A DNA stretch of 57,233 bases from Lachnospiraceae bacterium (GCA_024698715.1 JAILRA010000005.1:1-57233), one strand, 5' to 3'; counted from the stretch's first letter, positions 44,030 through 52,506 are shown. Notes: a model not told the origin generated them from the sequence alone. Numbers and translations: made by a program.

Positions 44030-44896
44030 TTAAGGTTCCATGATTTTTGTTATCTTGGCGGCAGTATCGGGGTTCATCGCACCGAGGATATTACCGCGGT
44101 CCTCGGCACTCATGTTTTCGAGTATCTTTGCGGCAAGCTGAAGATTATCAGTCATTGCATTAAAAATACCTGCAGCCTGTTTGGGCTTCATTTCCGAATA
44201 AGCTTTTGCGTATTCTTTTATCTCTTCGCTGACATTTTCTTCCTGAACAACCTGTCTGTAAATGTATTCTGCTGTAGCAGGGTCAATAGATTCGTAGTAT
44301 TTTGCAAATTCATCCGCACCGGGGCCTTTTTCGGAATATACCACTTCCTGATAGAACTGATTTTTGATCCTTTCAAACTCAACCTGATTGGCTTCAAATG
44401 TCTTAAGTCTGTTAACCTCGGTGGTAAGTGCGTCTATCTGTTCCTTGTTAACTTCATTCTCGGTCTGCACGTTGGAAAGTTCGGTTTCAAGAAGTTTGAT
44501 CCTCTCAACAGCATCAGCCAAAGATGTGTATCCGTAATAACTCTCCGTATCCGTAGTTTCCGTAATGGCATCTTTCGGAAGGATCATTTTTACAACGGGA
44601 ACATTTTTAAGAATCGGAGCAAATACATTAGTTCCGACACCGCCTATATCGAGTTTGACGATAAGGCAGAATATCCCTATCCACACCAGAACAAGAACGA
44701 TGGTTATGATGATCGCACCGAACATGCTGCTACCGGAATTTTCATCGTAAAGATCCGATTCCTGCTTGGCAAGTTCTTTTGCTCTCTGCTTAGCGCTTTT
44801 CTCGGCTTTTTTGCGTTCATCCTTAAGCTTCTTCTTCTCGTCCTGTATTTTCTTCTTTTCTTCTTTAAGTTTGAGTTCTTCGGGTGTGGGAGCCAT
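44030..44896 (-). CDS. YlxF/MotE-like protein with MgtE-N domain
   Basis: 288 residues: a highly charged Lys/Glu coiled N terminus (1-48), one transmembrane helix (about 58-82), a coiled coil (about 125-165) and a C-terminal MgtE_N-type helical repeat (about 200-288, MKPKQAAGIFNAM and MSAEDRGNILGAM). Matches the protein encoded between fliJ and fliK in Bacillus (YlxF), related to the MotE chaperone of Rhizobia. Exact role unproven. Confidence 0.85.
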   Translation of the reverse strand: MAPTPEELKLKEEKKKIQDEKKKLKDERKKAEKSAKQRAKELAKQESDLYDENSGSSMFGAIIITIVLVLVWIGIFCLIVKLDIGGVGTNVFAPILKNVPVVKMILPKDAITETTDTESYYGYTSLADAVERIKLLETELSNVQTENEVNKEQIDALTTEVNRLKTFEANQVEFERIKNQFYQEVVYSEKGPGADEFAKYYESIDPATAEYIYRQVVQEENVSEEIKEYAKAYSEMKPKQAAGIFNAMTDNLQLAAKILENMSAEDRGNILGAMNPDTAAKITKIMEP

Positions 44897-44979
44897 TGTT
44901 ATCTCCTTAACGTTAATTATTCAAACCGACAAAATAAAATAAATTAAGTCTGTTTCAATCATGTATGTTCGTAAAATAA

Positions 44980-45435
44980 TCACTCATCTCTTCTCGATCT
45001 TTCGGAAAATCTGAAACTGTTAAGCTCATCTATCTCCTTGCTTTCAGCTTTTCCTTCTTCGATCATGAATTCCTTGAAGTCATTTTCCTTAAGCTTTTCA
45101 TATATCTTGGTCTCGGTTCTTGCTTCCATCATTTTTCTTCTGGCAACATCGACATTCTTTCTTGCAACGGCAACTTCTCTTTCCTGTTTGACTTCTTCAT
45201 CTTCCATGACCTCAACCGCGCGTTTGTTTATTTCTATTTCAACAGGATCGATGATCTCTCTTCTGAGTCTTACACCTTCTTCGATATACTCGTTCTTTCT
45301 CTGACGTATTTTTTCGAGGATCGCCTCTTCTTCAAGAAGACGGAGGTTGGCATTGGCAAATTCCTGCTTTGCCTGTGTTTCAAGTTTTTCTTTTATATCC
45401 AAAATGCCCTGCATTTTATACTTGTAAACAGCCAT
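44980..45435 (-). CDS. fliJ: flagellar export chaperone/stalk FliJ
   Basis: 151 residues, nearly all antiparallel coiled coil, starting AVYKYKMQGILDIKEKLE, typical of FliJ, which links the FliI hexamer to FlhA. Identified by topology and place between fliI and the ylxF-like gene; sequence is weakly conserved in the family. Confidence 0.9.
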   Translation of the reverse strand: MAVYKYKMQGILDIKEKLETQAKQEFANANLRLLEEEAILEKIRQRKNEYIEEGVRLRREIIDPVEIEINKRAVEVMEDEEVKQEREVAVARKNVDVARRKMMEARTETKIYEKLKENDFKEFMIEEGKAESKEIDELNSFRFSERSRRDE

Positions 45436-45506
45436 AATTATCCTTGCGCAGTTGTGAATATCTCAAAATCATTTCGATCAAACAATTTAAAACAGATCTA
45501 AACCGA

Positions 45507-46820
45507 TCATTCTTCCGAAAAGGTAAACAAATTGTGCATAAGTTGCAATGTTTCTTCGTATGTAAATTTTTCATCGGTACCCTGCATCAAAAATTCATTT
45601 ACCTTGCCTATATATGCGATAGATTCATCAATTGCGGTATTTGAACCTTTTTTATAAGCTCCGATATTGATAAGATCTTCTGCATCCTGATAAGTTGCAA
45701 GGATATTTTTCAGTTTACCGGCATCTATTTTCTGCTGCTTGTCGACTATTGAAGACATACATCTCGAAATGGACTGAAGAATATCTATTGCAGGATAATG
45801 GTTTTTATGTGCCAGTTTTCTGTTAAGCATGATATGTCCGTCTAGAATGCTTCGGGCTGTATCTGTAATGGGTTCGTTAAAATCATCACCGTCAACCAAA
45901 ACGGTATACAGTCCCGTGATAGATCCTTTCTCGTCTCTGCCCGCTCTTTCAAGCAGCTTGGGCATTTCAGCATAAACAGAAGGCGGGTAACCACGTGTAA
46001 CGGGAGGCTCGCCGGAAGCAAGGCCTATTTCACGCTGAGCCATGGAAAAACGGGTAAGCGAGTCCATCATCAAAAGAACATCCTTACCTTTATCCCTGAA
46101 ATACTCGGCGATCGCAGTTGCTGTTTTGGCCGCCTTGTTTCTTTCCAAAGCGGGCTTATCGGATGTTGCAACCACAACAACACTTCGGCGCATACCTTCT
46201 TCGCCGAGGTCTCTTTCAATAAACTCTCTTACTTCACGTCCACGCTCTCCGATAAGAGCTATTACGTTGATATCGGCTTTGGTATTTCTGGCAAACATAC
46301 CCATCAGTGTGGATTTTCCGACACCTGAACCGGCAAATACACCGATCCTCTGACCTTTACCGATAGTTATAAGTCCGTCAACAGCCTTGACCCCGAGCGG
46401 AAGGACCTCGTCGATGATCTCTCTTCTCATGGGATCGGGAGGCGCATTCTCCACACTATAAGAAATGCCCGATGTAAAAACGCGTCCGTCCATCGGACGT
46501 CCCAGACCGTCCAGAACTTCTCCCAAAAGAAAAGAACCTACCTGAATGTTCAGCGGACAACCTTCGTTTTCAACCAGGCAACCGAGTCCTATGCCGCTCG
46601 TAACTTCATAAGGCATAAGAAGTGTTTTATTATCTTTGAATCCGACAACCTCAGCCACGATATAATTGGATTTGAGATTATCGGTATAAATCTTGCAGAT
46701 ATCTCCAAGAGTTGCATCAGGTCCCGAAGACTCAACGGTAAGTCCGACAACATTGACCACTTTGCCAAGCTTATTGAAGAATTTCTTAAATTTTACCTCT
46801 TTATATTTTTCAATATTCAT
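45507..46820 (-). CDS. fliI: flagellum-specific ATPase FliI
   Basis: 437 residues, F1-beta-like. Walker A GSGVGKST near 170, Walker B VLLMMDSLTRF, and the signature PPSVYAEMPKLLERAGR. Energises type III export with FliH and FliJ. 74 bp after fliH. Confidence 0.98.
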   Translation of the reverse strand: MNIEKYKEVKFKKFFNKLGKVVNVVGLTVESSGPDATLGDICKIYTDNLKSNYIVAEVVGFKDNKTLLMPYEVTSGIGLGCLVENEGCPLNIQVGSFLLGEVLDGLGRPMDGRVFTSGISYSVENAPPDPMRREIIDEVLPLGVKAVDGLITIGKGQRIGVFAGSGVGKSTLMGMFARNTKADINVIALIGERGREVREFIERDLGEEGMRRSVVVVATSDKPALERNKAAKTATAIAEYFRDKGKDVLLMMDSLTRFSMAQREIGLASGEPPVTRGYPPSVYAEMPKLLERAGRDEKGSITGLYTVLVDGDDFNEPITDTARSILDGHIMLNRKLAHKNHYPAIDILQSISRCMSSIVDKQQKIDAGKLKNILATYQDAEDLINIGAYKKGSNTAIDESIAYIGKVNEFLMQGTDEKFTYEETLQLMHNLFTFSEE

Positions 46821-46894
46821 GTCTTATCGAAACCGTTTATCAAAAAATATCACCTGCAGTTTTCGAAGAATCATGATATCAAATATCATGGCGA

Positions 46895-47767
46895 TCATTC
46901 TTTCTCGAAACTGAGAACCTGCAGTGTTTTTCTTAAATTTTCAAGATGTGTGGTAACGGAACAGTCAAATATGCCTCCGCCCGTTTCTATAAATGCATTA
47001 CCCTGAGTAAGTGACTTATCTTCAATGAATTCAAGGCTTTCAACGGGAATACCGCTGCCTTTGACAAGCTCTCTTTTCTGCATGGTAAGGAAGTTGAAAT
47101 CATCGGGAGAAAGTCTCAAAGTATAGGTTTTTCCGGTTTCCATAGAAGCCAGGGTGTTTTTTGCAAGATGATAGATGACTTCCTTACGATCTGAAAAATC
47201 AACCTGAAAAACATGCTCGTAAATATCCGTAAGCACGTCAACCAGAGCAGGTTCTATCTCATCGATCTTTGCTTTGTACTCTTCGTTTAATTCTTCTCTC
47301 TGTTTATTCAAAAGAAGTTCTTTTTCAACCAGAGCTTCTTTTCCGGCATTAAGTCCCTCGTCGTAACCCGTAGCTCTGGCAGCCTTATAAGCTTTATCTT
47401 TAATCTTCTCGGCCTCTATCTGAGCCTCTCTTATGATCTTCTCAGCTTCTGAATTAGCTCTTGCAATAATGTCACTTGACATATTGTTGGCTATCTGAAT
47501 GGATTCTTTGCTAAGAGGCTTTCTAGTATTAACAGTCTGGGTTACATCGAAATTCCTTACTTTGGTATCACCGTCATCTCGAAGAAGATTTGCAACATTG
47601 GTCGGAGAAACCTCCTGCATTATCTGATCGTTAACTTCTTCGGCATTATCCGTTATCACGGAATTCGCAATGGAATCAAGCTTTTTAGCAACAAGTTCAT
47701 TGGATTCGATTATTCTGACTTTTTGTTCTTGGTTTACATAAGTCGATTTGTATAGATTATTATACAA
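46895..47767 (-). CDS. fliH: flagellar export ATPase regulator FliH
   Basis: 290 residues: extended N terminus, a long Ala/Glu/Lys helix (about 95-165, AEKIIREAQIEAEKIKDKAY) and a C-terminal V-ATPase-E-like domain that binds FliI. Overlaps the end of fliG by 8 bp. Confidence 0.92.
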   Translation of the reverse strand: MYNNLYKSTYVNQEQKVRIIESNELVAKKLDSIANSVITDNAEEVNDQIMQEVSPTNVANLLRDDGDTKVRNFDVTQTVNTRKPLSKESIQIANNMSSDIIARANSEAEKIIREAQIEAEKIKDKAYKAARATGYDEGLNAGKEALVEKELLLNKQREELNEEYKAKIDEIEPALVDVLTDIYEHVFQVDFSDRKEVIYHLAKNTLASMETGKTYTLRLSPDDFNFLTMQKRELVKGSGIPVESLEFIEDKSLTQGNAFIETGGGIFDCSVTTHLENLRKTLQVLSFEKE

Positions 47768-48776
47768 TTATCTCATCTCCTCCGCCTCTGGAAATAACAA
47801 TTTCTCCGGAATCCTCAAGTTTTCTGATAATATTAACGATCTTCTGCTGAGCTTCTTCAACATCCTTCATACGAACAGGACCCATGAATTCCATGTCTTC
47901 TTTGATCATGGTAGCAAGACGCTTGGACATATTATTGAATATAGCATTTTGAACTTCTTCGTTGGAACCTTTAAGCGATATGGAAAGATCGTTATTGTCG
48001 ACATCACGAAGTACTCTCTGGATCGCTCTGTCATCAAGCAGCAGTATATCTTCGAAAACGAACATTTTCTTTCTGATCTCGTCGGCAAGCTCAGGATCCT
48101 CGATCTCGAGTGTTTCCATGATATGTTTCTCCGTTCCTCTGTCAACATTGTTGAGGATCTCAACAACATGATCTACACCACCGATAATGGTGAAATCCTG
48201 ATTGACAAGATTCGAAAGTTTGGATTCAAGTATCCTTTCAACCTCTTTGATAACATCGGGGCTGGTTCTGTCCATGGTAGCGATCCTCTTTGCAACATCA
48301 GCCTGAAGTTCAGGCGACAGCGAAGATATGATCGCAGAACACTGTGAAGGACTTAAGTATGATAAAATAAGAGCGATCGTCTGCGGATGCTCATCCTGAA
48401 TGAACGAAAGAAGCTGCGAAGCATCTGTTTTTCTGACAAACTCGAAAGGCTTAACCTGGATCGAAGAAGTCAGTTTATTAAGGACATCATTGGCCTTTTC
48501 GCCGCCGAGAGCCTTTTCAAGTAATTCCTTGGCATATCCGATACCACCTTCGGCAATATACTGCTGAGCGAGGCACACTTCGTAAAATTCATTTATGATC
48601 TGCTCTTTGACCTGAGGCGAAACGGAACGTGTATTGGCGATTTCAAGCGTCAATTCCTCAATTTCTTCTTCTTTCAGATGTTTAAATACATTCGCGGATT
48701 TTTCGGGTCCGAGCGATATCAAAAGAATCGCCGCTTTCTGAAGCCCTGAAATCTTTTCCTCCGAGTTACGCGCCAT
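47760..48776 (-). CDS. fliG: flagellar motor switch protein FliG
   Basis: 338 residues, three armadillo-like domains. EHPQTIALILSYL motif in the middle domain; the C-terminal domain carries the charged torque helix (LLDDRAIQRVLRDVDNNDL). Binds FliF N-terminally and MotA C-terminally. 3 bp after fliF. Confidence 0.98.
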   Translation of the reverse strand: MARNSEEKISGLQKAAILLISLGPEKSANVFKHLKEEEIEELTLEIANTRSVSPQVKEQIINEFYEVCLAQQYIAEGGIGYAKELLEKALGGEKANDVLNKLTSSIQVKPFEFVRKTDASQLLSFIQDEHPQTIALILSYLSPSQCSAIISSLSPELQADVAKRIATMDRTSPDVIKEVERILESKLSNLVNQDFTIIGGVDHVVEILNNVDRGTEKHIMETLEIEDPELADEIRKKMFVFEDILLLDDRAIQRVLRDVDNNDLSISLKGSNEEVQNAIFNNMSKRLATMIKEDMEFMGPVRMKDVEEAQQKIVNIIRKLEDSGEIVISRGGGDEIIV

Positions 48777-48779
48777 TAT

Positions 48780-50399
48780 TTACCCCCAATCCTCGCTAAG
48801 CCAGTTGCGCAAAAGATTTGCAACCGCTTCGGGATTTTCGTCAACAAATTTTTCAATCATTCTTCTCGTTTCAGACTTCGATTCAAGATCGATATCCTCA
48901 AGCTGTTCATCGGGTACTGTCTGAAGCAGTTTTTCAACTGAGATCTCTTCAGGTTCTTCATCCTTGTTCTTTTCAGTCTTAAGAGTACGAAGGATTACCA
49001 TTCCGAGTAAAAGAAGGATGATTACGATCAAAGCTATCTGAATGATCTTTGTCCAGTTAAGACTTGCTACGGTCTTGTCTACAAAGAAAGGCTCTTCGTA
49101 AGCCACTATCGTAATATCTTCCGTGGATATGCCGGATGCATCGGAGATCAGTTCATAATAATCATTATCAATATCAATTTTATTTCTGGCAGAATTTTCT
49201 AATTTATATTCATCCCATGAAATTTCATCAAGAAGTCCCTGTGCTTTTGCATCTTCTTCTTTGATAACCTTAAGTCTGATGGCTGTTACGGCAATGGATG
49301 AATCTTTATAAACTATTCCGCCTGCGGGGATACTCTGAATCTCTGTTTCGGTATTCGGCAGGTAATCTTTCTCATACTGGGTAACGGTACTGGAATTTCC
49401 GCCGCCGTTTTCATACACGTAAGTCGTATCCTGCTCGACATTCGAATCGGTTCCGGGAACGAGCGCGGTACCGCCCTCTGATTCGGCTTCGTAGTTGGTT
49501 TCATGGGAAAGAAGCCCCTGAGTCTGTCCGTCCGCGGGAGTATAAGTTGTTTTCTGAACTTCTTTGCTTGAAAGATCAAGTGTAAGATTCGGAGAAACAA
49601 CTACATAATCAAATTCGTTTGTTCCCAAAAGAACGCTCTGTACATCATTTCTGACCACTCTCTCAGCTTCCTGTTTTAAATTAAGTGTGTTGGAAGCATA
49701 TCCTGCAAGAGTATTATCGTCTCCGCCCGAATACAAAAGATTACCGTCAGTATCAATGATCACAACATTATCGGTCGTTTCGTTGCCTACTACGGTCTTA
49801 GCCATTCTTGCGATAGCTGCGGCATTGTCAACCGAACACTCGCCTGAAAGTCTTAATGTGATCTGTACGGAAGATTCCTTATTGTTGCTTATAAGAGTTC
49901 CGTCATTTTCGGGAACATACATATTTACGCTCGCGGATTCAACGAACGAAAAACTTTCAAGATCTTTTTTGAGTTTGTTTTCTTTGTAAGCGGTGTATTT
50001 CTTCTGTTTGTCGGCTTCGGTCGTTGAAAGCGAAGTTCCGAGTACATTATCGAGATTAGAGTAAGAATCTGTCAGAATATTGTTGGATCCCAATACAATA
50101 TTTGCTTCTGATAATTTTGTCTTGTCTACGGAAAAAACGAGACCGGAATCGGAAACTTTATATGCGATCTCATTTGACTCGAGAAGTTCTTTAACCTGTG
50201 AAGCCTGCGTAGCATTCTCGCAGGTAATTATATTAACATACTGAGTTCTTGTAACGACAAAAATCAGTATACCAAAGGCTATGATAACGCCGATTGCCAC
50301 ACTGATGATAAGAGCTTTCTGATTCTTCGTGAATTTGTTCCACCATTCAAGGAATTTAGGCGGAATTTCTTTTAATTTGTCGATTAATTTTTCAAACAT
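48780..50399 (-). CDS. fliF: flagellar MS-ring protein FliF
   Basis: 539 residues: transmembrane helix at about 28-48, periplasmic-side ring-building motifs, a Gly/Ser/Thr-rich beta-collar region (about 290-350), second transmembrane helix (about 440-465) and an acidic cytoplasmic tail ending MIEKFVDENPEAVANLLRNW that docks FliG. Nucleates the basal body. Confidence 0.97.
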   Translation of the reverse strand: MFEKLIDKLKEIPPKFLEWWNKFTKNQKALIISVAIGVIIAFGILIFVVTRTQYVNIITCENATQASQVKELLESNEIAYKVSDSGLVFSVDKTKLSEANIVLGSNNILTDSYSNLDNVLGTSLSTTEADKQKKYTAYKENKLKKDLESFSFVESASVNMYVPENDGTLISNNKESSVQITLRLSGECSVDNAAAIARMAKTVVGNETTDNVVIIDTDGNLLYSGGDDNTLAGYASNTLNLKQEAERVVRNDVQSVLLGTNEFDYVVVSPNLTLDLSSKEVQKTTYTPADGQTQGLLSHETNYEAESEGGTALVPGTDSNVEQDTTYVYENGGGNSSTVTQYEKDYLPNTETEIQSIPAGGIVYKDSSIAVTAIRLKVIKEEDAKAQGLLDEISWDEYKLENSARNKIDIDNDYYELISDASGISTEDITIVAYEEPFFVDKTVASLNWTKIIQIALIVIILLLLGMVILRTLKTEKNKDEEPEEISVEKLLQTVPDEQLEDIDLESKSETRRMIEKFVDENPEAVANLLRNWLSEDWG

Positions 50400-50439
50400 A
50401 ATCCCTCTCCCACATAACCCAGGTTAATCCGGAAAGATA

Positions 50440-50760
50440 TTAAATCTGCATATTCATGATCTCTTTGTATGCTTCCAGGAATTTATCTCTTACCGCAACA
50501 GTATACTGCAGTGCGGTCGAAGCTTTTTGAAGAGCAATGGTAAGATCATGAGTAGACTCGCTCTCGCCGAGTGCAAATTTGATCTTTTCATTCTCCGCAT
50601 TCGAAAGATAAGCATTGGTGGTATTGATATTGTTGATAGCACTGTCAAGAAGTGTTTTGAACATATCTTTGTTCTCACCGTTCTGGTTGCTATTGCCTAT
50701 CTGTTTTAAATTCCTGACGGCATCGGTGTCGATGCCGTATACTTTTTGAATCTTATCCAT
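50440..50760 (-). CDS. fliE: hook-basal body protein FliE
   Basis: 106 residues, helical, with the C-terminal TIALQKASTALQYTVAVRDK segment characteristic of FliE, the junction between MS ring and rod. 40 bp before fliF; a 110-bp AT-rich gap separates it from flgC. Confidence 0.95.
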   Translation of the reverse strand: MDKIQKVYGIDTDAVRNLKQIGNSNQNGENKDMFKTLLDSAINNINTTNAYLSNAENEKIKFALGESESTHDLTIALQKASTALQYTVAVRDKFLEAYKEIMNMQI

Positions 50761-50870
50761 AGTTTTCCGATAATTCCAATAATCCTGTCAAATCATAATA
50801 ATTTCAAAAATTGTAATATTCATTACATGTTAAGATAATCCGAAAGTTATGATAAACTTAACGTTATCTG

Positions 50871-51329
50871 TCAGCCCTTACCGATCTGCAGACCCTGCTG
50901 GATCATATTCTTGGTAGCATCGACAACAGTGGCATTAGCTTCATATGCACGCGAAGCATCAATAAGGTTTGTCATTTCGGTAATGATATCAACATTCGGA
51001 TAATATACATAACCGGCCTCATCCGCATCGGGATGTGAAGGATCGTAGACCTTCTTCTCCGGAGTGATCCTGTCTTCGCTTATGGAAGTAATACGTACGC
51101 CGTCGCCCAGGTGATTGGAAAGATCAGCCGTAGAACGTCCCAAAACGGTTTTGAAAGGCACGTTATTATCGCCTTTAGCTTCAAATGTAACAACTTTCCT
51201 TCTGTAAATACTTCCGTCTTCCTTACGGGTGGTATTCGCATTTGCAACATTTTCTGATATGATATCCATTCTGTATCTCTGTGCGGTAAGACCCGAAGCA
51301 GAAATATCAAGAGCATCAAACATTCCCAT
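50871..51329 (-). CDS. flgC: flagellar proximal rod protein FlgC
   Basis: 152 residues: MFDALDISASGLTAQRYRMD with NVANANTT N-terminally and EMTNLIDASRAYEANATVV C-terminally, the axial-protein signatures. 11 bp after flgB. Confidence 0.97.
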   Translation of the reverse strand: MGMFDALDISASGLTAQRYRMDIISENVANANTTRKEDGSIYRRKVVTFEAKGDNNVPFKTVLGRSTADLSNHLGDGVRITSISEDRITPEKKVYDPSHPDADEAGYVYYPNVDIITEMTNLIDASRAYEANATVVDATKNMIQQGLQIGKG

Positions 51330-51340
51330 AAACTACCTCC

Positions 51341-51733
51341 TTACTTACCCATCGCAGTTTTCATTGTTTCAAATTCATGACTTATACTGTTGAGAACACC
51401 CTGATAATACAACTGGTTCTTGGCAAGATATATGTTTTCGGTCTCGGGATCCACGTTATTGCCGTCAAGTCTGTAAGCGGTTCCTCCGACATCCGTATAA
51501 ACTTTAGGATGTACATTGGAAAGATTCGCATTATGAACCTTTTTATCAAGACTGCCTTCTGTAGCACCCAGAATTGAAGCTCTCAGCGCATCCTCAAAGG
51601 CAACATCCTGTCTCTTGTAATTGGGTGTTGTAGCATTGGCAATATTATTGCTTATGGCTTCATGACGAAGATAAGCACCGTCAGCCGCTTTATCCAGAAC
51701 ATTAATATAATCAAAATTTTTAGTGTTAATCAT
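51341..51733 (-). CDS. flgB: flagellar proximal rod protein FlgB
   Basis: 130 residues with the rod signature AISNNIANATTPNYKRQDV. The open frame runs back to 51787, but the ATG at 51733 has a perfect AAGGAGG and gives the normal family length. First gene of the fla operon, with two candidate promoters upstream. Confidence 0.96.
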   Translation of the reverse strand: MINTKNFDYINVLDKAADGAYLRHEAISNNIANATTPNYKRQDVAFEDALRASILGATEGSLDKKVHNANLSNVHPKVYTDVGGTAYRLDGNNVDPETENIYLAKNQLYYQGVLNSISHEFETMKTAMGK

Positions 51734-51817
51734 TAATGCCTCCTTATCAAATCCGAACGTTTCGTTAAATAAAAAATAACAAAACACAATATAGGCACAT
51801 TACATCCACTCTATTTA

Positions 51818-51845
51818 ATTATACAAGACTTATGCAAAAACACAA
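51818..51845 (-). promoter_or_regulatory. sigma-A-type promoter of flgB operon
   Basis: Minus strand TTGTGT (51840-51845), 16-bp spacer, perfect TATAAT (51818-51823), 85 bp upstream of the flgB start codon; close to the position of the sigma-A promoter of Bacillus fla/che. Confidence 0.65.
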
Positions 51846-52065
51846 GTAATTTTACAAAAAATCTACCTTATATTGTGCTTTTTTGCCTATAAAAATACTA
51901 AATAGAAAAATGAATGTTTTAATAAATTTCAAAAATCACAGATCGTACTACCACAACATCTTGTAAAGCATAACCCGTTTCATTATAAAAAAATAAAAGA
52001 ACCTATACACTCATAAGTCCTTTTATCCGTTACGCTTCCGTGCGCCTTGTATTTTGTTACTCTAT

Positions 52066-52092
52066 TTATCGGTATTTTACGGAATTATTTTA
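52066..52092 (-). promoter_or_regulatory. sigma-D/28-type promoter of flgB operon
   Basis: Minus strand TAAA (52089-52092), exactly 15-bp spacer, ACCGATAA (52066-52073), one base from the sigma-28 consensus GCCGATAA. It points to flgB, about 330 bp upstream, behind the sigma-A-like promoter as in Bacillus fla/che. fliA, whose product would read it, lies in the downstream che unit. Confidence 0.6.
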
Positions 52093-52146
52093 TATCTGTT
52101 AAAAAATTTTAAAGCATTTTAAAAGTTTTTAAAATGATTTCAAATG

Positions 52147-52174
52147 TTGACTTTCAAATATCTTATACTATAAT
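52147..52174 (+). promoter_or_regulatory. promoter of the antisense (antitoxin) RNA
   Basis: TTGACT (52147-52152), 16-bp spacer, perfect TATAAT (52169-52174), preceded by a very AT-rich tract. The strongest sigma-A-like promoter in the window; predicted start near 52181. Confidence 0.75.
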
Positions 52175-52180
52175 AAAAAT

Positions 52181-52262
52181 AGGCGTTACCGATAGACGGT
52201 CGCCCTTAAAAGTTATTTGGAACAAATAACCGCCAGGCTCGTAATTTGGCGGTTATTTTTTT
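52181..52262 (+). ncRNA. putative antisense RNA antitoxin
   Basis: About 80 nt. The 5' end folds as GGCG/CGCC with an inner ACCG/CGGT stem (52182-52204). The 3' end is an intrinsic terminator: AATAACCGCCA (52225-52235) pairs with TGGCGGTTATT (52247-52257), followed by seven T. The last bases run through the stop codon and final two codons of the convergent small ORF, so the RNA is complementary to the 3' end of its mRNA, as in TxpA/RatA- or BsrG/SR4-like type I systems. Function is inferred. Confidence 0.6.
52225..52262 (+). terminator. terminator of the antisense RNA
   Basis: Eleven-bp perfect stem with an 11-nt loop and a T7 run (52256-52262). The stem also covers the stop codon of the minus-strand ORF and may serve as that transcript's 3' structure, though its minus-strand U-tract is poor. 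Confidence 0.85.
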
Positions 52263-52348
52263 GTATCTTTGCATATCTTTATCAAAAGACCTGCAAAAGC
52301 AATGAGCATTATAATGAACTGAATCAAATCAGACAATGTAATGTACAT
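52253..52348 (-). CDS. 31-aa holin-like type I toxin candidate
   Basis: A 31-residue peptide: polar start (MYITLSDLIQ), one hydrophobic helix (FIIMLIAFAGLLIKI) and a charged Lys/Asp tail (CKDTKK). This is the pattern of the putative holin-like toxin family of Firmicutes, membrane peptides controlled by antisense RNA. It has an exceptionally strong Shine-Dalgarno region (AAAGGGGGTGAGG), its own promoter and a folded leader. Not part of any longer frame. Toxicity is inference; the ORF itself is well supported. Confidence 0.72.
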   Translation of the reverse strand: MYITLSDLIQFIIMLIAFAGLLIKICKDTKK

Positions 52349-52430
52349 ATGCCTCACCCCCTTTCCTTTTGGATCGGAGGGTGAAACCCTCCTAAGAGGG
52401 CAACCGCCTACCGTTTATGGTAACACCTTG
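52349..52430 (-). promoter_or_regulatory. structured 5' leader of the toxin mRNA
   Basis: The predicted transcript starts AAGGTGTTACC near 52429, similar to the antisense RNA start AGGCGTTACC. Two mutually exclusive hairpins share the same strand (87-91 of this line, i.e. 52387-52391): GGAGGG/CCCTCC (52376-52381 with 52387-52392) and CCCTC/GAGGG (52387-52391 with 52396-52400). They end about 10 bases before the Shine-Dalgarno, suggesting translational control. Confidence 0.5.
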
Positions 52431-52435
52431 AATTT

Positions 52436-52464
52436 ATATTATCAGATACAATGGCAATTGTAAA
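52436..52464 (-). promoter_or_regulatory. promoter of the toxin mRNA
   Basis: Minus strand TTTACA (52459-52464), 17-bp spacer, TAATAT (52436-52441). Weaker than the antisense promoter, as is usual for type I pairs. Some read-through from topA is possible, since no clear terminator follows topA. Confidence 0.55.
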
Positions 52465-52506
52465 TATTGCACATAATTTTATGGATTTTATTGTGTTTTT
52501 GCACAG

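Larger units (their letters stand above)
51734..52180. other. flgB upstream region without protein genes
   Basis: About 450 bp of AT-rich DNA between flgB and the antisense RNA start. It holds the sigma-A-like promoter at 51818-51845 and the sigma-D-like promoter at 52066-52092, both reading to flgB, and the plus-strand antisense RNA promoter at 52147-52174. An A/T run with repeated TTTTAAA blocks (52105-52140) lies just upstream of that -35, resembling an UP element. No CodY, TrmFO or other gene, which frequently lie between topA and flgB in relatives. Confidence 0.7.

Noticed and set aside
47748..48347. 199-codon plus-strand frame opposite fliG
   Set aside because: Antisense shadow of fliG.
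51911..51964. 17-codon plus-strand ORF upstream of flgB
   Set aside because: No ribosome binding site or promoter and no recognisable sequence; expected by chance in AT-rich DNA.
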